From Pseudorhizobium xiangyangii (GTDB lineage Bacteria; Pseudomonadota; Alphaproteobacteria; Rhizobiales; Rhizobiaceae): a DNA stretch of 64,000 nucleotides. The stretch covers positions 1 through 64,000 of the forward strand of contig NZ_JAJAWH010000007.1 in the NCBI RefSeq assembly GCF_020531965.1, given 5' to 3'. Each line of letters opens with the position of its first letter. The stretch's first letter is position 1. A program made the translations under genes and the position numbers. Positions 8,625 through 17,526 of this stretch are shown here, in pieces. Under the pieces are notes generated by a model. It was not told the origin of the DNA. It saw only the letters and a list, made by a program, of their open reading frames with translations, and made no database searches.

Positions 8625-8837
8625 GAATTTGCTCCTCCCAAGCTTTTCGTCGGTTCGTCAGCAAAATGTAACGCGTCTGGCGCGGGAAGCAACGCACAAT
8701 ACTGACGCACCGCACATCGACATGGAACCGCAAGTGCTGGTTTCGATGGTGCGCAGACATTGATCATCAGCGCAAATCGGAGCGCCAGTGCGTTCGTCGG
8801 GGCTTTGGGTGGAAAAAGATGTCTCCTCAAGAAAGAT

Positions 8838-8878
8838 GAGCCGCCAGGGCTTGGGAGGGTCGAGGTTCCTGGCGGCTC
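8838..8878 (-). terminator. Hairpin downstream of the DUF2076 gene
   Basis: Perfect 11-base arms GAGCCGCCAGG (8838-8848) and CCTGGCGGCTC (8868-8878) with a 19-base loop lie 12 bases past the DUF2076 stop. On the minus strand the stem is followed by a T-rich stretch (ATCTTTCTT), as in an intrinsic terminator, although the loop is long. Confidence 0.6.
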
Positions 8879-8889
8879 GGCAGCCGGGC

Positions 8890-9456
8890 CTAGATGTCCT
8901 CGTCGCCGCCAAAATCGAAATCGTCTGCGGGTGCTTCAATCTCGGGTTCAACCGCAGGCTCCGCAGCCTGGGCTTCATCGCCACCCATCATACCCATGAT
9001 TGCGTTGCCCAGCAGCACGCCACCCGCGACGCCCATGGCCGTCTGCGCGGCACCCGCAAGGAAACCGCCGCCGGCACGTTGTTGCATCGCGGCATTCTGA
9101 CCCTGGCTCTGGCCACCCCATGGTGACTGGCGACCATTACCGGACGGCTGCTGCATCGACTGCGTCCGCTGCTGTGGAGCAGCGTTGTTGCCGAACACGG
9201 ACGAGAAGAAGCCCCCGCGCTGCGGCTGTGCATGGGATGTATTTGCTTCCAGTTCCTCGATGCGGCGCTGGGCAGCTTCGAGCGCCTGTTCCTGAACGAC
9301 AATGGTCTGCGCCATGAAATAGGGAGCGGCTGGCTGCTGGCTGATACGCTCCTGGATGAAGCGTTCGGACTCCGCATCGCGCGGGCCGTTTTGGCCTTCG
9401 ACATGGGCAAGCTTGGAAAACAGGCCGTCGATGGCCTGCTGGTCATTGCGGTCCAT
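8890..9456 (-). CDS. DUF2076 domain-containing protein
   Basis: 188-residue protein with the DUF2076 layout: an N-terminal helical part starting MDRNDQQAIDGLFSKL, a coiled-coil-like stretch (VVQEQALEAAQRRIEELEA), a low-complexity Gln/Gly/Asn region containing GGFFSSVFG, a hydrophobic glycine-rich segment (AAQTAMGVAGGVLLGNAIMG) and a very acidic C-terminus ending DFDFGGDEDI. The family has no established function; the glycine-rich segment may touch a membrane. AAGGAG precedes the ATG at 9456. An upstream in-frame extension has no support. It is monocistronic, with a terminator-like hairpin behind it. Confidence 0.82.
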   Translation of the reverse strand: MDRNDQQAIDGLFSKLAHVEGQNGPRDAESERFIQERISQQPAAPYFMAQTIVVQEQALEAAQRRIEELEANTSHAQPQRGGFFSSVFGNNAAPQQRTQSMQQPSGNGRQSPWGGQSQGQNAAMQQRAGGGFLAGAAQTAMGVAGGVLLGNAIMGMMGGDEAQAAEPAVEPEIEAPADDFDFGGDEDI

Positions 9457-9718
9457 AAGAAAACTCCTTGAGTATGGAAGTGCATTCCTGTTGCGCTGGC
9501 CGGCCGGGCGCAGGGCGAGCAACAGCGAAAAGGTGTCGGCGCAAAGCGCAGGCTTCAAGCGCGGCGCTCAATGCGAACCGACCCTGCGCATGCAACGGAG
9601 GCAAAACGGTGTTTTGAGGCAAACTGGCTGGACGTCATCAAGCTGATCGTCAACCTGAACCCGGTCGATGCCACCTCCGAAAAGCAAGGTGGTGAGAGAA
9701 GTCATTGGCATGCTCATG

Positions 9719-9732
9719 TCCGTATATACGGA
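9719..9732. repeat. 14-base perfect palindrome
   Basis: TCCGTATATACGGA is its own reverse complement. Short dyads of this kind often bind dimeric regulators. It lies about 260 bases upstream of the DUF2076 start and about 190 bases past the FAD enzyme stop, so its target is unclear. Confidence 0.4.
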
Positions 9733-9779
9733 ACCGCCCGCAGCTTTATTCCGTCACCGTCGCTTTAATTGATAGATAA

Positions 9780-9820
9780 ATGCCGATCTGCAGGTCGGGC
9801 ACAGCGACGAAGATCGGCAT
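9780..9820 (-). terminator. Possible terminator after the FAD monooxygenase
   Basis: Ten-base perfect arms ATGCCGATCT (9780-9789) and AGATCGGCAT (9811-9820) are separated by 21 bases. Read on the minus strand the stem is followed by TTTATCTATC. It lies about 100 bases past the monooxygenase stop, so it may end that transcript; a small RNA is also possible. Confidence 0.4.
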
Positions 9821-9919
9821 GAAGCGTTTGGCCGCAATCTTCCGTAGTCATCGACACGAAGTCATTGCTCCAGATTCAATGCCGCCCTGATTGTACCGTC
9901 GTGAGATCCCACTCAGGGT

Positions 9920-11143
9920 TCAACGGAGACGCACGTGTTCCATCCGGAACCCGAGGCCAATCAGGCGACCGGCGAGATGGGAGAGGATGGGCCAACGGGC
10001 GATGCCGCGAATGAACGCCGGCGGACCTTTCCGCTTTTCGTCAATACCCTGGTCATTGCGGCGACTGCTTCGCATCATCAATTGCAGCTTCTGCGTTGCC
10101 TTGGTCGGAAAGGCTCTCCGCTTTTCCACCGCTGCAAGATCTGCGTCGGAGAGAGTTCCATCCCGGAGCCGAGTGGCAAGGATATTGGCCGTCGCGACCG
10201 CATCCTGGATGGCAAGATTGACACCAACGCCCCCGATGGGCGACATCGCATGGGCCGCATCCCCGATGCAGAGAACTCCCGGCCCCCACCAGCGCGTCAG
10301 CCTGTCGATGCGAACGGTCAGCAGACTGACATCCTCGAAGCTTTTGATTTCCCGGGTCCGTTCCGGCGGAAGCGGTGATATCTCGTTGACCATCTGGCGG
10401 AAGGCTTCGATCCCGGACGCGCGGATCTGGGCATAAGTACCCCGGCGCACCACATAGCCGCATTGCCAGTAGGCGCCGCGATCCAGCAGAACGAGGCCCT
10501 GCCGTGGCCCGCCATGCCCCATAGCCTCGGCCGGATCTCCCGGCTGGCGGCCAAGCTTCATCCAGAGTACTTCGCTCGGAACTCCGAAGTTCTCGACGTG
10601 AAGGCCGGCCTTTTCCCGCACAATGGAATTGCGGCCATCCGCGCCGATGACCAATTGCGACCGGATCGTCAACGGGCCTTCAGCGGTATCGACAACGAGC
10701 CCACCGACGCGCCCGGCTTCCTTGACCAGATCAGTGACTTTGGCCTGCATGACCAGCCGGAAACTCGGATAGTCGCCAGCCTTTCCCGCCAGAAAATTCA
10801 GGAAATCCCATTGCGGCATGAAGGCTATGAACCGGCTCTTCACCGGCAGGCGGGAGAAGTCGGCAATCGTGACGCTACGTCCACCGATCTCCGCGGAAAG
10901 CTTCGGGGCCTTGGTGTGCGGCAAAGCCAGAAATTCATCCAGAAGGCCAAGTTCATGCACGACCTCCAATGTCGAGGGATGGATCGTGTCACCTCGGAAG
11001 TCCCGAAGGAAATCGCCGTGCTTCTCGACCACGACAACGTCAACACCGGCGCGAGCCAGAAGCAGGCCGAGCATCAACCCGGCCGGACCAGCACCAGCGA
11101 TGACACAACTCGTTTGAAGATCGTCAGGCATGGTTCCGGTCAT
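9920..11143 (-). CDS. FAD-dependent monooxygenase (PHBH/UbiH-like)
   Basis: Flavoprotein of 407 residues in the aromatic-ring hydroxylase group. The N-terminal dinucleotide-binding fold shows GAGPAG at 17-22 followed by VVVVEKHGDF. The mid-sequence IGADGRNS contains the family DG motif, and CIGDAAHAMSPIGGVG is the GD motif that binds the FAD ribityl chain. These proteins use NAD(P)H and oxygen to hydroxylate aromatic or quinone-like substrates; the substrate here is unknown. The start at 11143 overlaps the stop of the MliC gene by four bases, implying coupled translation. A second possible start is the ATG at 11131. Confidence 0.85.
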   Translation of the reverse strand: MTGTMPDDLQTSCVIAGAGPAGLMLGLLLARAGVDVVVVEKHGDFLRDFRGDTIHPSTLEVVHELGLLDEFLALPHTKAPKLSAEIGGRSVTIADFSRLPVKSRFIAFMPQWDFLNFLAGKAGDYPSFRLVMQAKVTDLVKEAGRVGGLVVDTAEGPLTIRSQLVIGADGRNSIVREKAGLHVENFGVPSEVLWMKLGRQPGDPAEAMGHGGPRQGLVLLDRGAYWQCGYVVRRGTYAQIRASGIEAFRQMVNEISPLPPERTREIKSFEDVSLLTVRIDRLTRWWGPGVLCIGDAAHAMSPIGGVGVNLAIQDAVATANILATRLRDGTLSDADLAAVEKRRAFPTKATQKLQLMMRSSRRNDQGIDEKRKGPPAFIRGIARWPILSHLAGRLIGLGFRMEHVRLR

Positions 11144-11499
11144 CCGCTCGGCGTGCAGGAAACGCCGGGATCGGCCTCACCCATTCGAAGGTCATATAGA
11201 GTGGCCTCCCGACCTTTCGTCCACCAGACATATCGCCCGCCGTCATATTTCGCGCCCGAAGCGGCCATGACGTTGGCTGCGACGACAACGTCTTCACCCA
11301 TGGCCAACACCGCAAGCGAGACCGATCCGGCATTTATGTATTGCGCTGAGACCCGTTGGCCGCCGCATTCATACTCGGCGCGGACAGTTTCCACCCTTGT
11401 ATCGGCGGGGAGCTCGATCCTGATATCCTCTGCGCCAGCGGACAGAGCTAGCCCGAGCACACCGGCAAGGACGGCTCCCGGCAACATCATTCGCATCAT
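11140..11499 (-). CDS. MliC-family lysozyme inhibitor-like protein
   Basis: Exported protein of 119 residues. A signal peptide (MMRMMLPGAVLAGVLGLALSAGA) has no lipobox, so the product is probably periplasmic rather than a lipoprotein. The body matches the MliC domain: YECGG near the start, an SLAVL strand, SGAKYDGGRYVWWTKGREATLYD, and a late cysteine in GVSC that probably bonds with the first. MliC and PliC proteins block C-type lysozyme. GGGAG precedes the ATG. The four-base overlap with the flavoenzyme gene is an odd pairing. Confidence 0.85.
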   Translation of the reverse strand: MMRMMLPGAVLAGVLGLALSAGAEDIRIELPADTRVETVRAEYECGGQRVSAQYINAGSVSLAVLAMGEDVVVAANVMAASGAKYDGGRYVWWTKGREATLYDLRMGEADPGVSCTPSG

Positions 11500-11632
11500 G
11501 ACATTCTCCCTCTCCTGTCTTCAGCTACATGCCGAGTTCTAGATTTAGGGCCCCGGACATGCGAAGGAAACCGGCTCTTGTGAGCCGTCGCTTTCGGTTA
11601 TAGACCAGCGACACTTCGAAACGAGGAACCTC

Positions 11633-12817
11633 ATGGCCGCCGAAAAACGACGTATCAGCATCCTCGGCTCCACGGGCTCCATCGGCGTCAACACTCTTGA
11701 CGTCATCAACCAGCTCGGCGGCCGCGACGCGTTCGACGTTCAGGCGATCACCGGTAGCAGCAACATCTCGCTGCTCGCCGAACAGGCGCTCACCTCAGGC
11801 GCCCGCCTTGCCGTGACGGCTGACGAAAGCCGATATGGCGAGTTGAAGGAAGCACTTGCCGGCAGCACAACCGAAGTGGCAGCAGGACGCGAAGCACTGA
11901 TCGAGGCCGCCTCCAGAGAAGCGGATTGGGTGATGGCCGCAATCGTAGGCATCGCAGGGCTTGCCCCGACCCTCGCGGCGGCACGACGCGGGGCCGATAT
12001 CGCGCTCGCCAATAAGGAATGCCTGGTTTCGGCAGGCGAACTGTTCGTCAATGCGGTCGCAGAGGGCGGAGGTCGGCTGATTCCCGTCGACAGCGAACAC
12101 AGTGCCATCTTCCAGTCGCTGGAGGACGACCAGCATCACGCGGTGGAGCGGATCGTGTTGACCGCTTCCGGCGGCCCTTTCCGCACCTGGACGCGGGACA
12201 AGATGAAGGGCGTCACAGCCGATATCGCTCGTGCCCACCCCAACTGGTCGATGGGATTGAAGATCTCGATCGGCAGCGCCTCGATGTTCAACAAAGCGTT
12301 GGAGATGATCGAGGCGAAGCATCTCTTCAACCTACGGCCGGAACAGATCGAAGTAATCGTCCATCCACAGTCCATCATCCACTCGATGGTCGGGTACACG
12401 GACGGTTCTGTCCTGGCACAGCTCGGCTGCCCGGACATGCGAACGGCGATCGGCTATGCGCTGACCTATCCGAACCGGCCAAAACTCGATGTGGAGCGGC
12501 TGGATTTCGCCAAGCTCGCCCGGCTGGACTTCGAAGCACCCGACGAGGTCCGTTTCCCTGCTTTGAGGCTTGCCCGGGCGGCGCTCCAACGGGGAGGAGC
12601 CCAGGGCGCGGTGATGAACGGCGCGGAGGAGACTGCCTTTCAAGCCTTCTGCGAGGGGCGCATCGGTTTCCTCGCGATGGCCGATGTCGTCGAAAGGGTC
12701 ATGGACGACATGGTGATGTTTCCTGCCGCCACCGACATGGAGGGGGTCTTCGCCGCCGATGCCGAAGCTCGCCGTCTGGCTGCCGAAGTCATCACCAAAA
12801 CGGAAATGGCCGCATAA
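11633..12817 (+). CDS. dxr: 1-deoxy-D-xylulose 5-phosphate reductoisomerase
   Basis: Second enzyme of the MEP isoprenoid pathway, converting deoxyxylulose phosphate to methylerythritol phosphate with NADPH. The 394 residues are full length. The NADPH loop ILGSTGSIG lies at 10-18. NKECLVSAGE and PVDSEHSAIFQ are the metal- and substrate-site segments, followed by ASGGPFRTW and the HPNWSMG loop. The ATG at 11633 has GAGGA upstream. Close to the start a TTGTGA (11578-11583) and TATAGA (11599-11604) could form a weak promoter. It converges with hemA, a pairing I know from other rhizobia. Confidence 0.97.
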   Translation: MAAEKRRISILGSTGSIGVNTLDVINQLGGRDAFDVQAITGSSNISLLAEQALTSGARLAVTADESRYGELKEALAGSTTEVAAGREALIEAASREADWVMAAIVGIAGLAPTLAAARRGADIALANKECLVSAGELFVNAVAEGGGRLIPVDSEHSAIFQSLEDDQHHAVERIVLTASGGPFRTWTRDKMKGVTADIARAHPNWSMGLKISIGSASMFNKALEMIEAKHLFNLRPEQIEVIVHPQSIIHSMVGYTDGSVLAQLGCPDMRTAIGYALTYPNRPKLDVERLDFAKLARLDFEAPDEVRFPALRLARAALQRGGAQGAVMNGAEETAFQAFCEGRIGFLAMADVVERVMDDMVMFPAATDMEGVFAADAEARRLAAEVITKTEMAA

Positions 12818-12828
12818 AAGCGGCCATT
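12805..12828. terminator. Shared terminator overlapping the dxr stop codon
   Basis: Nine-base arms AATGGCCGC (12805-12813) and GCGGCCATT (12820-12828) enclose ATAAAA. The left arm codes the last residues of Dxr and the TAA stop sits in the loop. CTTCT follows on the plus strand. Being symmetric, it may also end the hemA transcript arriving from the other side. Confidence 0.7.
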
Positions 12829-12855
12829 CTTCTGTCAGTCAGCGTTGCCGACCAA

Positions 12856-14070
12856 TCATGCCACGGCGCGAGCGAGCGCACAGCGCGCCCAGAGCTGGTG
12901 CAGCGAACCCACCAGATGCTCCAGATCGGCATCCGAATGCAGCGGCGTCGGTGTTATGCGCAAGCGTTCGGTCTTGCGCGGCACCGTCGGGTAGTTGATC
13001 GGCTGGACGTAAATGTCGTACGAATCAAGCATGATGTCCGAAATCCATTTGCATTTCGCCGCATCGCCAACCATCACCGGAACGATGTGGCTCGGATTGG
13101 GTATGTGCGGGATACCGCAAGCATCGAGCAGCGTGCGAAGCTTCTTGACGCGCTCCTGGTGACGGACACGCTCGAAAGGGCTCGCCTTTAGATGCCGGAT
13201 CGAGGCGATTGCGCCGGCAGCAAGCGTCGGCGGCAGGGCCGTGGTGAAAATGAAGCCAGAAGCGTACGAGCGGATAAAATCACACAGGGCCGCGGAGGCA
13301 GCGATATAGCCGCCCATGACGCCGAATGCTTTGCCGAGCGTACCCTCGATGATGGTCAGCCGATCCATCAAACCTTCGCGTTCGGCGATGCCGCCACCGC
13401 GTGGGCCGTACATGCCCACCGCGTGAACCTCGTCCAAATAGGTCATCGCGCCGTATTTGTCGGCAAGATCACAGATCTCCTTGATCGGCGCAATATCGCC
13501 ATCCATCGAGTAGACGGACTCGAACGCGATCAGCTTCGGTGCATTGGGATCAGCGGCGGCGAGCTTCGCTTCAAGATCGTTCAGATCGTTGTGCTTCCAG
13601 ATCACCCGCTCGCACTTGGCGTAACGAATACCCTCGATCATCGATGCGTGGTTCAGCGCGTCAGAAAAGATGATGAGGCCGGGTATTTTCTGGCCAAGCG
13701 TCCCAAGGGTTGCCCAGTTGGAAATGTAGCCTGACGTAAAGACGAGAGAGGATTCTTTACCGTGAAGATCGGCAAGTTCCTGCTCGAGGCGAACATGATA
13801 GTGCGTGGTACCAGAAATATTCCGGGTGCCTCCCGCACCCGCGCCACAGTGATCGATCGCCTCTTTCATGGCATCGATCACTGCCGGATGCTGGCCCATG
13901 CCGAGATAGTCGTTGGAACACCAGACCGTAACTTCCTTGGGACCGTCCGGGGTGTGCCGCGTGGCGCGCGGAAAGCTGCCGCGATGCCGTTCGAGATCAG
14001 CAAACACACGGTATCGGCCCTCGTTATGAAGACTGTCCAGTTCGCTTTTGAAAAATGCCTCGAAATCCAT
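12856..14070 (-). CDS. hemA: 5-aminolevulinate synthase
   Basis: PLP enzyme condensing glycine and succinyl-CoA, the alphaproteobacterial (Shemin) entry to heme. 404 residues, the usual length. Motifs are [14 protein letters not shown] near 49, [12 protein letters not shown] near 81, the His of SDALNHAS, the cofactor Asp in YLDEVHAVG (D213) and the Schiff-base lysine in GTLGKAFG (K247). The ATG at 14070 has TGGAG upstream; a longer in-frame reading adds 17 unsupported residues. Its substrate comes from the 2-oxoglutarate dehydrogenase encoded later in the window. An FNR/FixK-type box about 145 bases upstream suggests induction at low oxygen. Confidence 0.97.
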   Translation of the reverse strand: MDFEAFFKSELDSLHNEGRYRVFADLERHRGSFPRATRHTPDGPKEVTVWCSNDYLGMGQHPAVIDAMKEAIDHCGAGAGGTRNISGTTHYHVRLEQELADLHGKESSLVFTSGYISNWATLGTLGQKIPGLIIFSDALNHASMIEGIRYAKCERVIWKHNDLNDLEAKLAAADPNAPKLIAFESVYSMDGDIAPIKEICDLADKYGAMTYLDEVHAVGMYGPRGGGIAEREGLMDRLTIIEGTLGKAFGVMGGYIAASAALCDFIRSYASGFIFTTALPPTLAAGAIASIRHLKASPFERVRHQERVKKLRTLLDACGIPHIPNPSHIVPVMVGDAAKCKWISDIMLDSYDIYVQPINYPTVPRKTERLRITPTPLHSDADLEHLVGSLHQLWARCALARAVA

Positions 14071-14213
14071 GTCACACTCCAGAACCGTGGTGGTTTTGGT
14101 TTCTCGCTCGCTTTTCGTCAACCCCGTAGATTGGAATTAATCCAGACTGCGGCAATTGGACGTTCTTTCGAACGGTTCCAAGCTTGGAGTAGCCCGTTCG
14201 CGAGGCCACGAAC

Positions 14214-14227
14214 TTGATCCACGTCAA
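14214..14227 (-). promoter_or_regulatory. FNR/FixK-type anaerobox upstream of hemA
   Basis: TTGATCCACGTCAA fits TTGAT-N4-(A/G)TCAA, the site of FixK, FnrN and FNR proteins. Its centre is about 150 bases upstream of the hemA start. A hexamer GCTACT on the minus strand at 14188-14193 stands about 30 bases from the centre, the spacing of a class II activated promoter with the site at -41.5. Rhizobial hemA genes are known targets of such regulators in some species; use here is inferred. Confidence 0.6.
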
Positions 14228-14228
14228 G

Positions 14229-14260
14229 CAGGGAAGGAAAAGAACGCTCCCCCTTCCCTG
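14229..14260 (-). terminator. Terminator-like hairpin after the molybdenum hydroxylase operon
   Basis: CAGGGAAGG (14229-14237) and CCTTCCCTG (14252-14260) form perfect nine-base arms just past the medium-subunit stop at 14267. No long T-run follows, so it may be a weak terminator. The anaerobox lies two bases further on. Confidence 0.5.
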
Positions 14261-14266
14261 TCTGTT

Positions 14267-15064
14267 TTAGCCGGCTGCAATGACTGCGCGTTTTGCCATC
14301 ACCTTTACGAGGTTGGCGCGATATTCGCCGTTCGCATGCATATCCGTCAGCATGTCTCGTGCATCGACCGCTGCCCCGGCGACGGCATCCGGAGACCAGG
14401 ATGCTGCCAGCGCCTCCTCCATGCCGGAGTGCCGAAACACGCCATCGGCGCCGGCGCCGGCAACTGCAACCCGAACACCGTCCGCACGCCTGGCAACGAA
14501 GACACCGGCCAAGGCATAGCGCGAAGCGGGATTGGCGAACTTTGCATAACCCGCCTTTTCCGGGGCCTCGAACGTGACGCCGGTGACCATCTCTCCCTCT
14601 TCGAGTGCTGTTTCGAACAGTCCTGCAAAAAAGTCGTCCGCGGAAAGCCAGCGGCGGTCCGTGATGATCGTCGCTCCAAGGCCAAGCATGGCGGCAGGAT
14701 AATCGGCGGCGGGATCGTTATTGGCGATCGAGCCTCCAATCGTCCCCATGTGCCGGACATGCGGGTCGCCGATCTTGCCGGCGAGGTCGCAGATCGCGGG
14801 ACAAATTGCACGCAGCGCAGAAGAGCCAGCAACTTCCGCGTGGGGCGTTGCGGCGCCGATGCGCACGTTTCGACCGTCCACCGAGATCCCGTGCAGATCC
14901 GCGATATGCCGCAAGTCGACGAGATCGGTAGGCGCCGCCAGCCTCTGCTTCATCGTGGCGATCAGTGTCATGCCACCGGAAAGGTAGCGTCCTTCGTCGT
15001 GCTGACCTTTCAGCTTGACGGCCTCCTCGACCGAGGAAGCGCGATGATAGCCTGTTGCATACAT
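14267..15064 (-). CDS. Xanthine dehydrogenase/CODH-family FAD subunit (CoxM-like)
   Basis: Medium, FAD-binding subunit of a molybdenum hydroxylase, 265 residues. It opens with the typical Y-x-R-A-x-S-x-x-E-A start. The FAD contact motifs are YLSGGMTL (27-34) and TIGGSIANNDPAADYPA (near 108). It passes electrons from the iron-sulfur subunit to a quinone or other acceptor. The start at 15064 lies 12 bases after the large-subunit stop. The three genes run small-large-medium, unlike the M-S-L order of the classic cox cluster. Confidence 0.88.
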   Translation of the reverse strand: MYATGYHRASSVEEAVKLKGQHDEGRYLSGGMTLIATMKQRLAAPTDLVDLRHIADLHGISVDGRNVRIGAATPHAEVAGSSALRAICPAICDLAGKIGDPHVRHMGTIGGSIANNDPAADYPAAMLGLGATIITDRRWLSADDFFAGLFETALEEGEMVTGVTFEAPEKAGYAKFANPASRYALAGVFVARRADGVRVAVAGAGADGVFRHSGMEEALAASWSPDAVAGAAVDARDMLTDMHANGEYRANLVKVMAKRAVIAAG

Positions 15065-15076
15065 GTCCGTCCCTCC

Positions 15077-17425
15077 TCAGTGAGCTGTCTGTAATGCCTG
15101 CCACACCTTCATCGGCGTCGCGGGCATGGTGAGGCTATTGTCGCCGATCGCGTCGGTGATCGCATTCATCAGCGCCGGTGGGGAACCGATGGCGCCCGCT
15201 TCGCCGCAGCCTTTGACGCCCAGAGGATTGCCAGGGCAAGGCGTATTCTGGTGGGACAGCTTGAAGAACGGAAGATCGTCCGCCCGCGGCATTGCATAAT
15301 CCATGTAACTGGCCGTCAGCAGCTGGCCAGTTTCGCGATCATACTTCACATCCTCGAGAAGCGCCTGGCCGATGCCCTGCGCCAGCCCACCGTGAACCTG
15401 TCCTTCGACGATGAGCGGATTAATGATGTTGCCAAAATCATCCGCGGCCACGAACTGGATGATTTCCGTCTTGCCTGTCTCCGGATCGATCTCCACTTCG
15501 GCAATGTAGCAGCCCGCCGGAAATGTGAAGTTGGCCGGATCGTAGAAGGCAGTCTCCTTCAGCCCCGGCTCCATGCCCGAGGGCAGGTTATGTGCCGTAT
15601 AGGCGGCCAACGCCACCTGGAACCACGGCACCGTCTTGTCGGTGCCGGCAACCTTCAGCTCGCCATTCTCGATGACGATATCGCTCTCGTCGGCCTCCAT
15701 GAGGTGCGCAGCGATTTTCTTTGCCTTTGCCTCGACCTTGTCGAGCGCCTTGACGACGGCCGACATACCAACGGCACCGGAACGAGAACCATAGGTTCCC
15801 ATGCCCATCTGCACCTTGTCGGTATCGCCGTGGACGATGTTGACGCTGTCTATGGAGACCCCCAGCCGGTCGGCCACAACCTGCGCGAAAGTTGTCTCGT
15901 GACCCTGACCATGGCTGTGCGAACCGGTCAGTACCTCGATCGTGCCGACCGCGTTCACACGCACCTCGGCCGATTCCCACAATCCGACGCCGGCACCGAG
16001 CGAACCCACCGCCGCCGACGGCGCCAGACCGCAGGCTTCGATATAACAGCTCATGCCGATGCCGCGCTTCTTGCCGCGTGTCTCAGCCTCGGCTCTTCGT
16101 GCGGAGAAGCCTTTCCAGTCGACGGCCTCCATGGCCGCATCAAGGGATGCCTCATAGTCACCGGCATCGTAATTCATGATGACCGGCGTCTGGTGCGGGA
16201 AGCTGCGGATAAAGTTCTTTCGCCTCAGTTCTGCCGGCGACAGTCCAAGCTCTCGTGCAGCCGTTTCCATCGTGCGCTCGAGAAGATAGGTGGCCTCCGG
16301 ACGCCCCGCCCCGCGATAGGCATCGACAGGAACGGTGTTCGTATAGACCGTCCTGACATTGGCATGGATGGCCGGGATCGCATATTGCCCGGAAAGCAGC
16401 GTCGCATAGAGGTAGGTCGGCACGCAGGACGAGAACAGGGACATGTAGGCGCCGAGATTGGCAATCGTGTCCACCTTCAACCCGATGATCCGATGATCCG
16501 CATCGAAGGCCATCTTCACCTTGGACACATGATCACGGCCATGCGCATCCGTGAGGAATGCTTCCGTGCGATCAGACACCCATTTGACCGGGACGCCTGT
16601 CTTCCTTGATGCCCAGAGACAGACGATCTCTTCCGGGTAGATGTAGATTTTCGAGCCGAAGCCGCCGCCGACATCCGGGGCAATGACACGCAGCTTGTTT
16701 TCCGGCGCAACATTGTAGAAGGCGCTCATCACAAGACGCGCCACATGCGGGTTCTGGCTCGTGGTGTAGCAGGTGTAGTGATCGTCGCCGGTATCGTAGA
16801 TGCCAAGCGTCGCGCGCGGCTCCATCGGATTGGGTGACAGCCGGTTGTTGTGAATCTCGATCTCGGTGACATGCGCCGCCGAAGCGATCGCCTGATCGGT
16901 GGCATCGGGGTCGCCTATCTGCCAGTCAAAGATCAGATTGCCGGGCGCTTCCGGGTGAAGCTGAGGCGCCCCAGCTTCGAGTGCGACCAACGATTCAGTC
17001 ACGGCTGGAAGCTCTTCATAGTCAACAACCACCGCCTCGGCGGCATCGCGTGCCTCCGCAGAACTGTCGGCGACGACAATTGCAACGGCATCGCCGACAT
17101 AGCGGACCACCTCATGAGCGAGCGGCCGCCACGCTCCCATCTTCATGGGCGAGCCGTCCTTCGAATGGATCATCCAGCCGCAGATCAGGTTGCCAATGCC
17201 GTCTGCCTGGAGTTGCTTGCCATCCAGCACGTCGATGACGCCGGGCATTGCCTTGGCTGCGGAAACATCAATGCTGCGAATTCTCGCATGGGCATGCGGA
17301 CTGCGGACAAAGAAGGCATGCTTCATGCCCGGTACGGACATATCGTCCGTGTATCGCCCCTTGCCGGTCAGAAAACGCTTGTCCTCCTTGCGAGTGACGC
17401 GCGCACCAATTCCTTCAACACCCAT
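15077..17425 (-). CDS. Form II CoxL-like molybdenum hydroxylase large subunit
   Basis: Catalytic molybdopterin cytosine dinucleotide subunit, 782 residues. VGGGFGSK (252-259) is the first cofactor loop. The active-site loop reads AYRGAGR (369-375), the form II signature; true CO dehydrogenases have AYxCSFR with the copper-binding cysteine. The catalytic glutamate is in GVKGCGEAG near the C-terminus. Form II enzymes act on various aldehydes, purines or heteroaromatics, and the substrate here is unknown. Start chosen: the ATG at 17425, with GGGAGGAG eight bases upstream; the ATG at 17431 is too close to that site. No coxD/E/F-type maturation genes or transporter are adjacent. Confidence 0.9.
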   Translation of the reverse strand: MGVEGIGARVTRKEDKRFLTGKGRYTDDMSVPGMKHAFFVRSPHAHARIRSIDVSAAKAMPGVIDVLDGKQLQADGIGNLICGWMIHSKDGSPMKMGAWRPLAHEVVRYVGDAVAIVVADSSAEARDAAEAVVVDYEELPAVTESLVALEAGAPQLHPEAPGNLIFDWQIGDPDATDQAIASAAHVTEIEIHNNRLSPNPMEPRATLGIYDTGDDHYTCYTTSQNPHVARLVMSAFYNVAPENKLRVIAPDVGGGFGSKIYIYPEEIVCLWASRKTGVPVKWVSDRTEAFLTDAHGRDHVSKVKMAFDADHRIIGLKVDTIANLGAYMSLFSSCVPTYLYATLLSGQYAIPAIHANVRTVYTNTVPVDAYRGAGRPEATYLLERTMETAARELGLSPAELRRKNFIRSFPHQTPVIMNYDAGDYEASLDAAMEAVDWKGFSARRAEAETRGKKRGIGMSCYIEACGLAPSAAVGSLGAGVGLWESAEVRVNAVGTIEVLTGSHSHGQGHETTFAQVVADRLGVSIDSVNIVHGDTDKVQMGMGTYGSRSGAVGMSAVVKALDKVEAKAKKIAAHLMEADESDIVIENGELKVAGTDKTVPWFQVALAAYTAHNLPSGMEPGLKETAFYDPANFTFPAGCYIAEVEIDPETGKTEIIQFVAADDFGNIINPLIVEGQVHGGLAQGIGQALLEDVKYDRETGQLLTASYMDYAMPRADDLPFFKLSHQNTPCPGNPLGVKGCGEAGAIGSPPALMNAITDAIGDNSLTMPATPMKVWQALQTAH

Positions 17426-17526
17426 TCTCATCTCCTCCCGGGAAACAACTGGATCTTCGTTTGGAGGTGAAGGCAGCAAGCGGCGGACTCTTGGCCACCG
17501 GTCAGGTTCTGCCTGTCACCCGTGCA

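Larger units (their letters stand above)
9457..9919. other. 463-base intergenic region with palindromes
   Basis: No convincing gene lies here; a 65-codon plus-strand frame (9571-9768) has no ribosome site and no recognisable content. Two symmetric elements stand out and are listed separately: a 14-base perfect palindrome at 9719-9732 and a long-loop inverted repeat at 9780-9820. The part nearest 9456 must hold the promoter of the DUF2076 gene. Confidence 0.5.

Noticed and set aside
9571..9768. 65-codon plus-strand frame in the 463-base gap
   Set aside because: No ribosome site, and it spans the palindrome; better explained as non-coding.
11572..11587. Small hairpin CGGCTC-TTGT-GAGCCG before dxr as a terminator
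   Set aside because: Short stem, no T-run, and it overlaps the likely dxr promoter; no upstream plus-strand gene needs ending.
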